A stretch of DNA of 64,000 bases from Kallipyga massiliensis ph2. Lineage in GTDB: Bacteria > Bacillota > Clostridia > Tissierellales > Peptoniphilaceae. The position numbers were made by a program, and so were the translations under genes. Every line of letters starts with the position of its first letter. The stretch's first letter is position 1. The stretch is taken from contig NZ_HE978585.1 in NCBI RefSeq assembly GCF_000311985.1, positions 1,193,443 through 1,257,442 of the forward strand. Reading direction: 5' to 3'. This document shows, in pieces, positions 27,355 through 35,725 of this stretch. The notes under the pieces were generated by a model, which was not told the origin of the DNA, ran no database searches, and was given only the letters and a program-made list of their open reading frames with translations.

Positions 27355-28497
27355 ATGAACGAGAATCTGATTGAAGCCTTGGACGCTTTAGAAAAGTCCA
27401 AGGGGCTCTCCAAGGAGGTCATCCTCGAAGCTATTGAAAAAGCCCTGGAGAAATCCTATGAGAAAAACTACGACGACCGGACCAATGTTGACGTGGTGAT
27501 GGACCGGGAATCCGGAGATATCCGGGTTTACTCCCTCCGCAATGTGGTGGATGAAGTGGAAGATCCCGTTACGGAAATCTCTCTGGCGGAAGCCAAGGGC
27601 TACAATCCTTCCGCCGAAGTAGGGGGCCAGGTCCGGGTGGAAGTCTCCCCTGAAAATTTTGGCCGGGTGGCAGCAGGAACGGCAAGAAATATCGTCATTC
27701 AGAAACTCCACGATGCTGAGCGGGAAACCATCTACGATGCCTACATTGACCAGGTCCGGGAAATTATCAATGGAACGGTTCAAAGAGTAGACCGGGGGAA
27801 TGTCTTTATTAACTTGGGAAAAACCGAGGGGATCGTCCCCTCCAAGGAACAGATTCCCGGAGAACACCTCAAACCCGGGGACAGGGTCAAGCTTTATGTG
27901 GCGGATGTGAGAAACTCCTCCAAGGGAGCCCAGGTCCTTCTCTCCCGCGCCCACCCCAATTTAGTTACCCGCCTTTTTGAACAGGAGGTTCCCGAGATCG
28001 GTGAAGGGATCGTGGAGATTTATTCCGTAGCCCGTGAACCCGGGTCCCGGTCCAAGGTGGCCGTCTATTCCACGGAAAGCGATGTGGACCCCATCGGAGC
28101 CTGTGTTGGGTATAAGGGAAGTCGGGTTAACTTTATTGTCGAAGAACTGGGTGGGGAAAAGATGGACATTACCATCTATGACACCGACCCCCAGGTCTTT
28201 ATTGCCAATGCCTTGAGCCCGGCCAAAGTATCCCGTGTCATCATTAACGAAAAAGAAAAAACATCCGTTGTGGTAGTCCCCGATGACCAGCTCTCCCTGG
28301 CCATTGGAAAAGAAGGACAGAATGTCCGCCTGGCGGCCCGACTAACCGGATGGAAGATTGATATTAAAGGAGAATCCCAGTACTTTGAGGATCCCGAAGC
28401 CTTCCAGCTGACCGAGGAGGATGAGGATTCTGAGGATCCGGATCTTGAAAAGGAAGCCGGCATGGAAGAATCCCCGGCAGAGGAGGACGTCTTCTAA
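27355..28497 (+). CDS. nusA: Transcription termination/antitermination protein NusA
   Basis: NusA binds RNA polymerase and RNA hairpins and modulates pausing, termination and antitermination. Domains in order are the N-terminal polymerase-binding domain (1-125), S1 (about 133-200, with GNVFINLGKTEGIVP), KH1 (GACVGYKGSRVNFIVEELGGE near 245) and KH2 (SLAIGKEGQNVRLAARLTGW near 315). It lacks the C-terminal acidic repeats of enterobacteria but ends in a short acidic tail (343-380) containing EESPAEED at residues 371-378. It is the probable autoregulator of the leader terminator upstream of rimP, by analogy with Bacillus. Confidence 0.97.
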   Translation: MNENLIEALDALEKSKGLSKEVILEAIEKALEKSYEKNYDDRTNVDVVMDRESGDIRVYSLRNVVDEVEDPVTEISLAEAKGYNPSAEVGGQVRVEVSPENFGRVAAGTARNIVIQKLHDAERETIYDAYIDQVREIINGTVQRVDRGNVFINLGKTEGIVPSKEQIPGEHLKPGDRVKLYVADVRNSSKGAQVLLSRAHPNLVTRLFEQEVPEIGEGIVEIYSVAREPGSRSKVAVYSTESDVDPIGACVGYKGSRVNFIVEELGGEKMDITIYDTDPQVFIANALSPAKVSRVIINEKEKTSVVVVPDDQLSLAIGKEGQNVRLAARLTGWKIDIKGESQYFEDPEAFQLTEEDEDSEDPDLEKEAGMEESPAEEDVF

Positions 28498-28498
28498 T

Positions 28499-28756
28499 AT
28501 GAAAAAATCTCCTTTGCGCAAGTGTCTGGCTTGCCTAGAGAGGAAGGAAAAGGACCAACTTATCCGGGTTGTTAAGGATAAGGAGGGAAACTTTTCCCTG
28601 GATAGAACGGGGAAGATGCCGGGACGAGGGGCCTATATTTGCAAGTCGGAGGCCTGTATTCAAAAAGTTCTGGACAGCAAGCGGCTCAATGCCGCCCTAA
28701 GGGGAAACCCGCCCCAAGAGATTTATGAGGAGCTCATGCATGTAACACAAGAATAG
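28499..28756 (+). CDS. rnpM: YlxR-family RNA-binding protein (RnpM)
   Basis: This 85-residue YlxR/DUF448 protein has the family signature RKCLACLERKEKDQLIRVV at the N-terminus and GRGAYICKSEACI near 43. The family has been reported in Bacillus to bind and modulate RNase P, hence the newer name RnpM; it also has a nucleic-acid-binding fold. The ATG at 28499 lies just after the nusA stop, with AGGAGG inside the end of nusA. The related ylxQ (L7Ae-like) gene, normally next, is absent and infB follows after 9 nt. Confidence 0.9.
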   Translation: MKKSPLRKCLACLERKEKDQLIRVVKDKEGNFSLDRTGKMPGRGAYICKSEACIQKVLDSKRLNAALRGNPPQEIYEELMHVTQE

Positions 28757-28765
28757 AGGTGGACG

Positions 28766-30985
28766 ATGAGAGTTTATGAAGTTGCTAAAGAGTTGAATGT
28801 CCCCACAAAAGCCCTGCGGGATTTGATGGAAAAGAAGCTGAACCTGACCTACCCTTCCCACATGTCAACGATAGAGGATGAAGATATCGAGAAGGTCAAA
28901 GCCATCTACCGGGAAAACCGACAGAATGCTCGTGACCGGAAAGAGAAGGCTGCCGCCCCTTCTGCAGAGAAGAAAGACCATAAGAAAAAAGACAAATCCC
29001 CTTCCCATAAGAAGGCGAAAAATCGCGAAGACCTGGAGGAGGAAGAGGAAGACCGGCTGGAGGCAAAGCTCAAGAACCAGGCCAAGGCGCGGACAAAGAA
29101 GAAAGCGTCCAAGCAGGGGGAAGAAAAGAAGAAAAAGCCCCAGGCCAAGAAGGAAGAAAAGGCTCAAAAGCCGGAGAAGGCCAGAGAAGAAGAGATAACA
29201 CCTCCTCAAGAAGAGGACGAATTCGATGCCATCATCGAAATTCCGGCGGAAATCACCGTAGGCGATTTTGCCAAGGTCATCCACCAGGATGCCATGCAGG
29301 TGATTACGGTTTTAATCAAGATGGGGATCATGGCCGGTCTCAACGAATCCATCACCTTTGAAACCGCCGAGAAGGTGGCTGACCACTTCGGTGTCCTGAT
29401 TACCGAACCGGAAGAAAGCCTCCAGGATGAGATCTTTGACCACTTGGACTTTGAAGATTCGCCCAAGACCCTAAAAACACGTCCACCTGTGATCACCGTC
29501 ATGGGTCACGTCGACCACGGAAAAACCTCCATTTTGGATGCCATCCGTGAAACTGCAGTAACCCGGGGAGAAGCCGGGGGAATCACCCAGCATATCGGTG
29601 CTTCTGTGGCCTATGTGAACGGTCATAAGCTGACCTTCCTGGATACCCCGGGCCACGAAGCCTTCACCCAGATGCGGGCTCGCGGAGCGAAAACAACCGA
29701 TATCGTCATCCTGGTTGTCGCCGCCGATGACGGCGTCATGCCCCAGACCGTGGAAGCCATCAACCACGCTAAGGCCGCCAATGTCCCCATTGTCGTTGCC
29801 ATCAACAAGATGGACCGTCATGGGGCCAACCCCGACCGGGTCAAGCAGGAGCTCATGGAATATGAACTGGTTGCCGAGGAGTGGGGGGGCGATACCATCA
29901 TGGTCCCCGTTTCCGCCAAGACCAAGGAAGGGATTGAGGACCTTTTGGACAATGTCGTCATTCTTTCTGAAATCCTGGAGCTCAAGGCCAACCCCAAGCG
30001 TCCGGCTGTCGGGGTCGTCATCGAATCTCAGTTGGAAAAGGGCAAGGGGGCTACCGCCTCTATCCTGGTTCAAAAGGGAACCTTGACCGATGATGATTAT
30101 GTGGTGTCAGGGACGGTTTCCGGCCATATCCGGGCCATGGAAGATTCCTTTGGAAAGCGGGTCAAGAAGGCCGGCCCCTCCATGCCGGTCAAGATCATGG
30201 GCCTCTCCGACCTTCCGGAGGCGGGGGATAAGATCTATGCTGTCAAGGATGAGAAGGTGGCACGTGAATACGCTGAAAAGGCTGCCCAGAGGGCCCGTAA
30301 AGAGCGTCTTAACATGACCACCCATGTTTCCTTGGATGACCTCCATATGCAGATTTCCGAGGAAGGCCTAAAGGAACTTAACCTGGTCGTCAAGACAGAT
30401 GTCAAAGGGACCATTGATGCCCTGGCCGGGTCACTGGAGAAACTCTCCAATGAAGAGGTCAAGGTCAACATCATCCATGGAGCCGTTGGTGGGATTTCCG
30501 AATCGGACGTCATGCTGGCCGTGGCCTCCAATGCCATCATCATCGGATTTAATGTCCGGCCCAACCAGGGTGCTATTGCCCAGGCGGCCAGAGAAAGCAT
30601 CGACATCCGGACCTACCGGGTCATCTACGATGCCATCGAAGATATCAAGAAGGCTATTGAAGGCATGCTCTCGCCCGATATTGTGGAAGAGGTCACCGGC
30701 CGTGCCGAGGTTCGGGACACCTTCAAGGTTCCCAATGCCGGTTTGGTCGCCGGAATCTATGTGGTTTCCGGGAAAATGGTTCGGAATTATAAGGCCCGCC
30801 TCCTCCGGAACGATGTGGTTATTTTTGAAGGGGATATTGCCTCCCTCCGTCGCTTTAAGGATGATGTCCGTGAAATCGCCCACGGCTATGAAGGCGGCTT
30901 GGGCATCGCCAACTATAACGACATCAAGGTAGGCGATATGATCGAATGCTACCATGAGGTGGAAGTGGCCCAGAAGCTGGACTAG
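28766..30985 (+). CDS. infB: Translation initiation factor IF-2
   Basis: IF-2 brings initiator tRNA to the ribosome in a GTP-dependent step. A short N-terminal helical domain ([19 protein letters not shown]) is followed by a K/E-rich disordered linker (about 50-145). A second N-domain copy near 160-215 ([27 protein letters not shown]) precedes the G domain: [14 protein letters not shown] near 247, DTPGHEAF near 293 and NKMD near 350. Domains II-IV complete the 739-residue protein. GAGGTGG precedes the ATG. It is part of the rimP-nusA-rnpM-infB-rbfA operon. Confidence 0.97.
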   Translation: MRVYEVAKELNVPTKALRDLMEKKLNLTYPSHMSTIEDEDIEKVKAIYRENRQNARDRKEKAAAPSAEKKDHKKKDKSPSHKKAKNREDLEEEEEDRLEAKLKNQAKARTKKKASKQGEEKKKKPQAKKEEKAQKPEKAREEEITPPQEEDEFDAIIEIPAEITVGDFAKVIHQDAMQVITVLIKMGIMAGLNESITFETAEKVADHFGVLITEPEESLQDEIFDHLDFEDSPKTLKTRPPVITVMGHVDHGKTSILDAIRETAVTRGEAGGITQHIGASVAYVNGHKLTFLDTPGHEAFTQMRARGAKTTDIVILVVAADDGVMPQTVEAINHAKAANVPIVVAINKMDRHGANPDRVKQELMEYELVAEEWGGDTIMVPVSAKTKEGIEDLLDNVVILSEILELKANPKRPAVGVVIESQLEKGKGATASILVQKGTLTDDDYVVSGTVSGHIRAMEDSFGKRVKKAGPSMPVKIMGLSDLPEAGDKIYAVKDEKVAREYAEKAAQRARKERLNMTTHVSLDDLHMQISEEGLKELNLVVKTDVKGTIDALAGSLEKLSNEEVKVNIIHGAVGGISESDVMLAVASNAIIIGFNVRPNQGAIAQAARESIDIRTYRVIYDAIEDIKKAIEGMLSPDIVEEVTGRAEVRDTFKVPNAGLVAGIYVVSGKMVRNYKARLLRNDVVIFEGDIASLRRFKDDVREIAHGYEGGLGIANYNDIKVGDMIECYHEVEVAQKLD

Positions 30986-31010
30986 ACCTGCCTTATGAAA
31001 GGAGAGAAAG

Positions 31011-31430
31011 ATGAACCATAAACGAATGGGACGTATTTCTCAGGAAATTAAAAAAGTTCTTTCCAATGCCATCATTTACGAGATGAAGGATCCCAGGATC
31101 GCACCCATGACTTCAGTGACGGATGTTACCGTCTCTTCCGACCTCTCTTACTGCGATGCCTATATCTCCGTTATGGGAAAGGAATGGGATAAAAAACAAA
31201 CGATTGAAGGTCTGGAAGCCGGGGTTGGCTTTTTAAAGAACCAGCTGGCCACCAAGATGGACCTCCGCCAGATCCCCGATATCCGCTTCCACCTGGATGA
31301 ATCGATCGACCGGGGGATGAAGATGGATGCCTTAATTGAAGAGGTCATCCAAAAAGACCGGGAGAGTCAGAGGGCCCGAGGGGACCTGGATGAGGAGGGA
31401 GGGGACCATGACCCATCCGACCTGGCCTAG
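31011..31430 (+). CDS. rbfA: Ribosome-binding factor A
   Basis: RbfA binds 16S rRNA during 30S maturation and is important in the cold. The 139-residue KH-like protein has RMGRISQEIKKVLSNAI, the DPRI....SVTDV stretch DPRIAPMTSVTDVTVSSDL and the conserved C-terminal PDIRFHLDESIDRGMKMDALI. The tail (about 108-139) is acidic and overlaps the start of nrnA by 23 nt. AAAGGAGAG precedes the ATG. Confidence 0.95.
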   Translation: MNHKRMGRISQEIKKVLSNAIIYEMKDPRIAPMTSVTDVTVSSDLSYCDAYISVMGKEWDKKQTIEGLEAGVGFLKNQLATKMDLRQIPDIRFHLDESIDRGMKMDALIEEVIQKDRESQRARGDLDEEGGDHDPSDLA

Positions 31431-32400
31431 GATTACTCAGGCTATCCATGAGGCGGAAACCATTGCCATTTCAGGTCATGTCAATCCCGACGGAGACTGT
31501 CTGGGATCCATCCTGGGCCTGGGCTTGACCCTGGAGTCCCTGGGGAAAAAAGTGGACATGATCCACAATGAAAGGCCCCGTCACTTGGCTTACCTGCCCG
31601 GTTTCGACCGTCTTCAGGCACTTAACCCGAATAAGTCCTATGACCTCTTTGTTATGGTGGACCTGGGAGACCGTGACCGTTTAAAAGACTCCGCCGTCCT
31701 CTTGGATAGGGCTCAGATGACCGTCAATTTTGACCACCACCAGGTCAACGAAGGGGTTTGTGACCTGGTCTGCCAGGTCAAGGATGCCTCCTCCACCTGT
31801 GAGCTTTTAGGGGCCTATTTAATTGACCAGGGTTTCTCTATTCCGGCCCCGGCAGCGACGGCCTTGTTTGCCGGCATCACCACCGATTCCAACCGCTTCA
31901 TGTACGACACGGCCCGGGCCCGCTGCCTCCGCCTGGCCGCCGACCTCATCGACCGGGGTGCCGACCCCGGCCTGGTCTACCTCCATGAATACCAGTCGGT
32001 TGACCCCCGCCTCTTTGCTTTTAAGGGGGCCGTCGTCGACCGGGCCACCTTCCTCCGGGATGGAAGGGTTGTTCTGGCCACGGTTAGCCAAGAAGACCTG
32101 GCCCATTATTCCATCACCATGGGGGAGGCGGAGGGCGTAGTCGACGTCCTCCGAAACCTGGATGGGGTGGAAGTGGCCTGCCTGGTCAAGGAAATGGGGG
32201 AAAAATCCAGCAAGTTCTCCTTCCGGTCCAAGCGCTTCTTTAATGTGGAGGAAGTAGCCCGTTCCTTCGGAGGAGGGGGCCATATCAAGGCGGCCGGTGC
32301 CTCCCTATCCCTGCCAAAAAACCAGTCCCTTGACCAGATCAAGACCTATTTTGAAGAATTGGACCCCACAGCCCTCCTGGCCCCCGGGGAGGAAGGCTGA
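31408..32400 (+). CDS. nrnA: DHH-family nanoRNase / pAp phosphatase
   Basis: NrnA-type proteins degrade RNA fragments of two to five nucleotides and dephosphorylate pAp. The 330-residue protein has the DHH phosphoesterase motifs GHVNPDGDCLGSILGLG near 24, VMVDLGDRDRL near 84 and NFDHHQVNEG near 110 (DHH), then a DHHA1 domain ending GGGGHIKAAGASL near 290. The ATG at 31408 follows a strong GGAGGGAGGGG; an open frame upstream of it lies within rbfA. It sits between rbfA and truB, the usual clostridial position. Confidence 0.93.
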   Translation: MTHPTWPRITQAIHEAETIAISGHVNPDGDCLGSILGLGLTLESLGKKVDMIHNERPRHLAYLPGFDRLQALNPNKSYDLFVMVDLGDRDRLKDSAVLLDRAQMTVNFDHHQVNEGVCDLVCQVKDASSTCELLGAYLIDQGFSIPAPAATALFAGITTDSNRFMYDTARARCLRLAADLIDRGADPGLVYLHEYQSVDPRLFAFKGAVVDRATFLRDGRVVLATVSQEDLAHYSITMGEAEGVVDVLRNLDGVEVACLVKEMGEKSSKFSFRSKRFFNVEEVARSFGGGGHIKAAGASLSLPKNQSLDQIKTYFEELDPTALLAPGEEG

Positions 32401-32401
32401 T

Positions 32402-33283
32402 ATGGAGGGGGTTCTCAATGTCTTTAAGGAAGAGGAGATGACCTCCCACGATGTGGTAGCCATCCTCCGGGGAACGACCGGTCAGCGGCGGATGGGCCAT
32501 ACCGGAACCCTGGACCCCCAGGTCACCGGCGTCCTCCCCATCTGCCTGGGCAGGGCAACCAAACTGGCCGACTACATCAGCGAACAGGGAAAGACCTACG
32601 AAGGGAGCCTGGTCTTCGGGATCCGGACGGACACCCTGGACCTGGGCGGGGAGATTACTGAAAGATCCGACCAAACCCGGTTCAGTCCGGAGGAAATCCG
32701 TCGGGCCATGAAGGCTTTCATTGGGACCATCCAACAGGTCCCTCCCATGTATTCCGCTGTCCAGGTCCAAGGCCAGCGTCTCTATGACCTGGCCCGCCAG
32801 GGAAAGAAGGTAGAACGGAAGGCCAGGGAAGTCACCATTTATGACTTCTCGCCCATGGCCTTCCATGAGGAGGGGGTGGACTTCACTTGCTCCTGTTCCA
32901 AGGGGACCTACATCCGGACCCTGGTGGATGACCTAGGCAAGGCCCTGGGGACTTGGGCGACAACCAGCCGCCTGGTCCGGACCCGGGTAGGTCCTTTTTC
33001 CATCGACCGGGCCGTTCCCATTTCCCGCCTCCGGACTATGGAACGGGAGGAGATTGCTTCCCTTCTATTACCCATGGATCAATCCATTCCCCATCTTCCT
33101 GTTTTGGAGTTGGGATCTTCAGAAGGAAAGGTCCTCCGCTTAGGCGGCTTTATCCGCCAGCCCCAGTTGGCTGACTCTCCACCGGATAAGCTCTACCGGA
33201 TTTATGATCCCCGGGGCTTCATCGGTCTGGGGTATTTTGACGGTGAAAAAGAAAGACTCCGGATGAAGAAGGTCCTGGCCTAG
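32402..33283 (+). CDS. truB: tRNA pseudouridine-55 synthase TruB
   Basis: TruB makes pseudouridine 55 in the T-loop of tRNAs. The 293-residue protein has the catalytic aspartate in RMGHTGTLDPQVTGVLP near residue 38, the YEGSLVFG and VPPMYSAVQVQGQRLYDLAR segments, and CSKGTYIRTLVDDLG near 165. The N-terminus reads MEGVLNVFKEEEMTSHDVV, slightly different from the common DKP.G.TSHDVV form. The ATG at 32402 shares bases with the nrnA stop context (tgatATG). ribF follows after 56 nt. Confidence 0.95.
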   Translation: MEGVLNVFKEEEMTSHDVVAILRGTTGQRRMGHTGTLDPQVTGVLPICLGRATKLADYISEQGKTYEGSLVFGIRTDTLDLGGEITERSDQTRFSPEEIRRAMKAFIGTIQQVPPMYSAVQVQGQRLYDLARQGKKVERKAREVTIYDFSPMAFHEEGVDFTCSCSKGTYIRTLVDDLGKALGTWATTSRLVRTRVGPFSIDRAVPISRLRTMEREEIASLLLPMDQSIPHLPVLELGSSEGKVLRLGGFIRQPQLADSPPDKLYRIYDPRGFIGLGYFDGEKERLRMKKVLA

Positions 33284-33339
33284 GTACAGCGAGGAGTTAG
33301 GGATAAATATGATGCAAGAGAAATGATTAAAGGATGAAG

Positions 33340-34275
33340 ATGAAAATTATCGATTGTGACCAAGCCGATTCATTTTCCCCGGGGGACCAATCCATGGCCC
33401 TGGGCAATTTTGATGGCATCCATAGGGGCCACCAGGCCCTTATTCATCGTGCCATGGATTTTGCCCGGCAAGAGAAGATTCATTCCTCGGTCCTCCTTTT
33501 CAAACAACATACCTTGGAAGAGATTACCCATAACCCGGTCCGCCACCTGACCTCCTTGGAGGATAAGTTGGAAATCCTGGACCAAATGGGCCTGGATTTT
33601 GTCTTTTTGAAGACCTTTGACCATGATTTCATGACCATGGACAAAGAGGACTTTTTGGAGAACTTTCTTTTGGACCGCCTCCGTGTGAAGCACCTGGTTT
33701 GTGGCAAGGATTATTCCTATGGCCGCCTGGCCCAGGGGAGGGTCAGTGACCTTCTGGAAGGCCAGGAAAGGCTGGGCTATGAGGTCTCCCTTCTTCCCTA
33801 TGTGGAAGATGGGGGAGGTCGAATTTCTTCTTCCCGAATCCGGGAGGCGGTGGCTCATGGCCAGGTGGAAGAAGCACAAGCCATGTTGGGTAGACCCTAC
33901 CGGATGACGGGTCGGGTGGTTTCCGGGGCACAGAGGGGGAGGAGACTTGGTTTTCCCACCGCCAATATTGGCCTGGACTTTCCCTATATCCTCCCGGCCG
34001 ATGGCGTTTACCTGACCCGGTCCATGATCCAAGGGAAAAGCTATTACGGGATGACCAATATCGGCTCCAATCCCACCTTTGTTCAAAATGGTCCGGTGAA
34101 AATTGAATGCCACCTTTTTGACTTTCAGGGGGACCTCTATGGAGCGGACCTTGACCTTTCTTTCCTCTTTTTCGAGAGAGAGGACCTGGTCTTCCGGAAT
34201 GCGGAGGAATTAATCGACCAGATCAAAAAGGATGAAGGAATTTTACGGTTAAAGATCAAGGAAATGGGCGAATGA
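33340..34275 (+). CDS. ribF: Bifunctional riboflavin kinase / FAD synthetase
   Basis: RibF turns riboflavin into FMN and then FAD. The N-terminal FAD synthetase domain has ALGNFDGIHRGHQALI near 20, and a C-terminal kinase domain begins GRVVSGAQRGRRLGFPTANIG near 185 with NIGSNPTF near 228. The protein has 311 residues. Two in-frame ATGs are at 33334 and 33340; AAAGG at 33329-33333 touches the first and leaves 6 nt before the second, so 33340 is preferred. The truB-ribF-rpsO order is conserved. Confidence 0.95.
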   Translation: MKIIDCDQADSFSPGDQSMALGNFDGIHRGHQALIHRAMDFARQEKIHSSVLLFKQHTLEEITHNPVRHLTSLEDKLEILDQMGLDFVFLKTFDHDFMTMDKEDFLENFLLDRLRVKHLVCGKDYSYGRLAQGRVSDLLEGQERLGYEVSLLPYVEDGGGRISSSRIREAVAHGQVEEAQAMLGRPYRMTGRVVSGAQRGRRLGFPTANIGLDFPYILPADGVYLTRSMIQGKSYYGMTNIGSNPTFVQNGPVKIECHLFDFQGDLYGADLDLSFLFFEREDLVFRNAEELIDQIKKDEGILRLKIKEMGE

Positions 34276-34276
34276 C

Positions 34277-34305
34277 TTGATTCTGTTGGGATATTATGGT
34301 AGTAT
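34277..34305 (+). promoter_or_regulatory. SigA-type promoter for rpsO
   Basis: TTGATT at 34277-34282, a 17-nt spacer ending TGG, and TAGTAT at 34300-34305. The leader from about 34312 to the ATG at 34378 is 65 nt, long enough for S15 autoregulation, but I do not recognise a specific fold. Confidence 0.65.
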
Positions 34306-34377
34306 TTTCTGGTACTTCTTGCTCGGTGTAGAGAAATGGTTCTTGCACTGGGAAGATAGAATCATAAGGAGAAATAA

Positions 34378-34644
34378 ATGTTAACCAAAGAAGAAAAGCA
34401 AGAAATTATTCGTGAATTCGGAAAAGATGAGAATGATACGGGTTCACCGGAAGTTCAGATCGCCCTCTTGTCCAAGCGGATTTCCGACCTGACCGAACAC
34501 CTTCGTGGACATAAGGGAGATAACTCCTCCCGCCGTGGTATGTATCAAATGATCGGTCGTCGTCGGGGCCTTCTTGACCACCTGATGAAAAACGACATCG
34601 AACGCTACCGCGAAATCATCGCCAAGCTGGAATTGCGCGGCTAG
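34378..34644 (+). CDS. rpsO: 30S ribosomal protein S15
   Basis: S15 is a primary 16S rRNA-binding protein of the platform. The 88-residue protein is a textbook S15: [33 protein letters not shown] and [20 protein letters not shown] precedes the ATG by 8 nt. It has its own promoter and is followed by a terminator, so it is a single-gene unit between ribF and a lipid kinase. Confidence 0.97.
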   Translation: MLTKEEKQEIIREFGKDENDTGSPEVQIALLSKRISDLTEHLRGHKGDNSSRRGMYQMIGRRRGLLDHLMKNDIERYREIIAKLELRG

Positions 34645-34661
34645 TCCAAAACCATAGACTG

Positions 34662-34690
34662 AAAAAGAGTGCCGAGCGCACTCTTTTTTT
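34662..34690 (+). terminator. Intrinsic terminator after rpsO
   Basis: Stem agagtgc (34666-34672) with gcactct (34678-34684), extended by A-T pairs, a 5-nt loop and seven Ts. Confidence 0.88.
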
Positions 34691-34719
34691 GATGATCTGA
34701 TGAAGATGAGGAGGCAGGT

Positions 34720-35640
34720 ATGATAAAAGCCCTTGTCGTTTTTAATCCCGTAGCCGGAGTGGAAGAAGCCGGCCATTTTCTTGCACCACTGACCAACCGT
34801 TTAACCCGGGAAGGCTACCTTCCCTTGGTCCTGGCCACCCAAAAAGAAGGGGATGAAGAAATTTTTGTCAAAACATGGGGACCGGAGGTTGACCTGGTCA
34901 TCTGCCTGGGGGGTGACGGAACCCTCTCCCGGGTAGTTTCCGGCCTCCTATCCCTCAACCCCAGGCCGGACCTGGCCTATATTCCAGCCGGGTCCACCAA
35001 TGATTTCGCCAGTGGAGTGGGTATGGGTAAACTCCACCGAGATGACCTGGTTGACCTGGCCTGTCAGGGGAAGGCCTCTCTTTTTGATGTAGGAAGTTTG
35101 AATGACCGGTCCTTTATTTATGTCGCTGCTTTTGGCCTCTTTACATCGGTGGCCTACCGGACCTCCCAAGACCAGAAGAACCTTCTCGGACGACTGGCTT
35201 ATTTCTTTGAGGGTGTTAAAGACCTGACACAGATAAAAACGCATTCCCTGAAGTTGCGCTACGATGAGGGTGAATTGGAAGGAGATTATATCCTGGGACT
35301 GGTTTCCAATTCTGAATCCGTAGCCGGCTTTAGCTCGATAACGGGACCTACGGACTATTATGATGGCCTTTTTGAAGTCCTTTTGGTTAAAGCTGCTGCC
35401 AAGCCCCTGGATTTAGCGGGAGCCCTCCACGACCTTTTAGCCGGCCGGGACAATGCCCTGATCCTCCGTCTCAGGACCACCAAGCTCGATATTCTTTCTC
35501 AGGACGACCTGGCTTGGACCCTGGATGGGGAAGAAGGCTTTAAGGGGAAGGAGAGCCGGATCCGGGTCTTGCCCAAGGCCCTGTCCATCCGAACTCCCTT
35601 GGGGAATAGTGTCGACGAGGCCATAATTTCGGAGAAGTAG
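34720..35640 (+). CDS. Diacylglycerol kinase-family lipid kinase (YegS/DagK type)
   Basis: Members phosphorylate diacylglycerol or related lipids with ATP. The 306-residue protein has the N-terminal FNPVAGVEEAG, the nucleotide motif DLVICLGGDGTLSRVVSGLL near 63 and IPAGSTNDFASGVGM near 90. The C-terminal half is the beta-sandwich domain ending near DGEEGFKGKESRIRVLPKAL. DagK recycling of diacylglycerol from lipoteichoic acid synthesis is the best known role in Bacillus, and fits a neighbourhood with lipid genes. AGGAGG precedes the ATG. The position between rpsO and pnp is unusual, as these two are usually adjacent. Confidence 0.88.
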   Translation: MIKALVVFNPVAGVEEAGHFLAPLTNRLTREGYLPLVLATQKEGDEEIFVKTWGPEVDLVICLGGDGTLSRVVSGLLSLNPRPDLAYIPAGSTNDFASGVGMGKLHRDDLVDLACQGKASLFDVGSLNDRSFIYVAAFGLFTSVAYRTSQDQKNLLGRLAYFFEGVKDLTQIKTHSLKLRYDEGELEGDYILGLVSNSESVAGFSSITGPTDYYDGLFEVLLVKAAAKPLDLAGALHDLLAGRDNALILRLRTTKLDILSQDDLAWTLDGEEGFKGKESRIRVLPKALSIRTPLGNSVDEAIISEK

Positions 35641-35642
35641 GG

Positions 35643-35648
35643 TATAAT
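35643..35648 (+). promoter_or_regulatory. Possible -10 element for pnp
   Basis: A perfect TATAAT lies 2 nt after the lipid kinase stop, preceded by GGG. No convincing -35 is seen at 16-18 nt. The leader would be about 70 nt. Confidence 0.4.
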
Positions 35649-35725
35649 AGAACAATGTTGAATTTTATAGAAACTCGTCGTTACGAAGGGCGTATCTTCA
35701 CCTAGAAACCGCCATAGGAGGCAAC

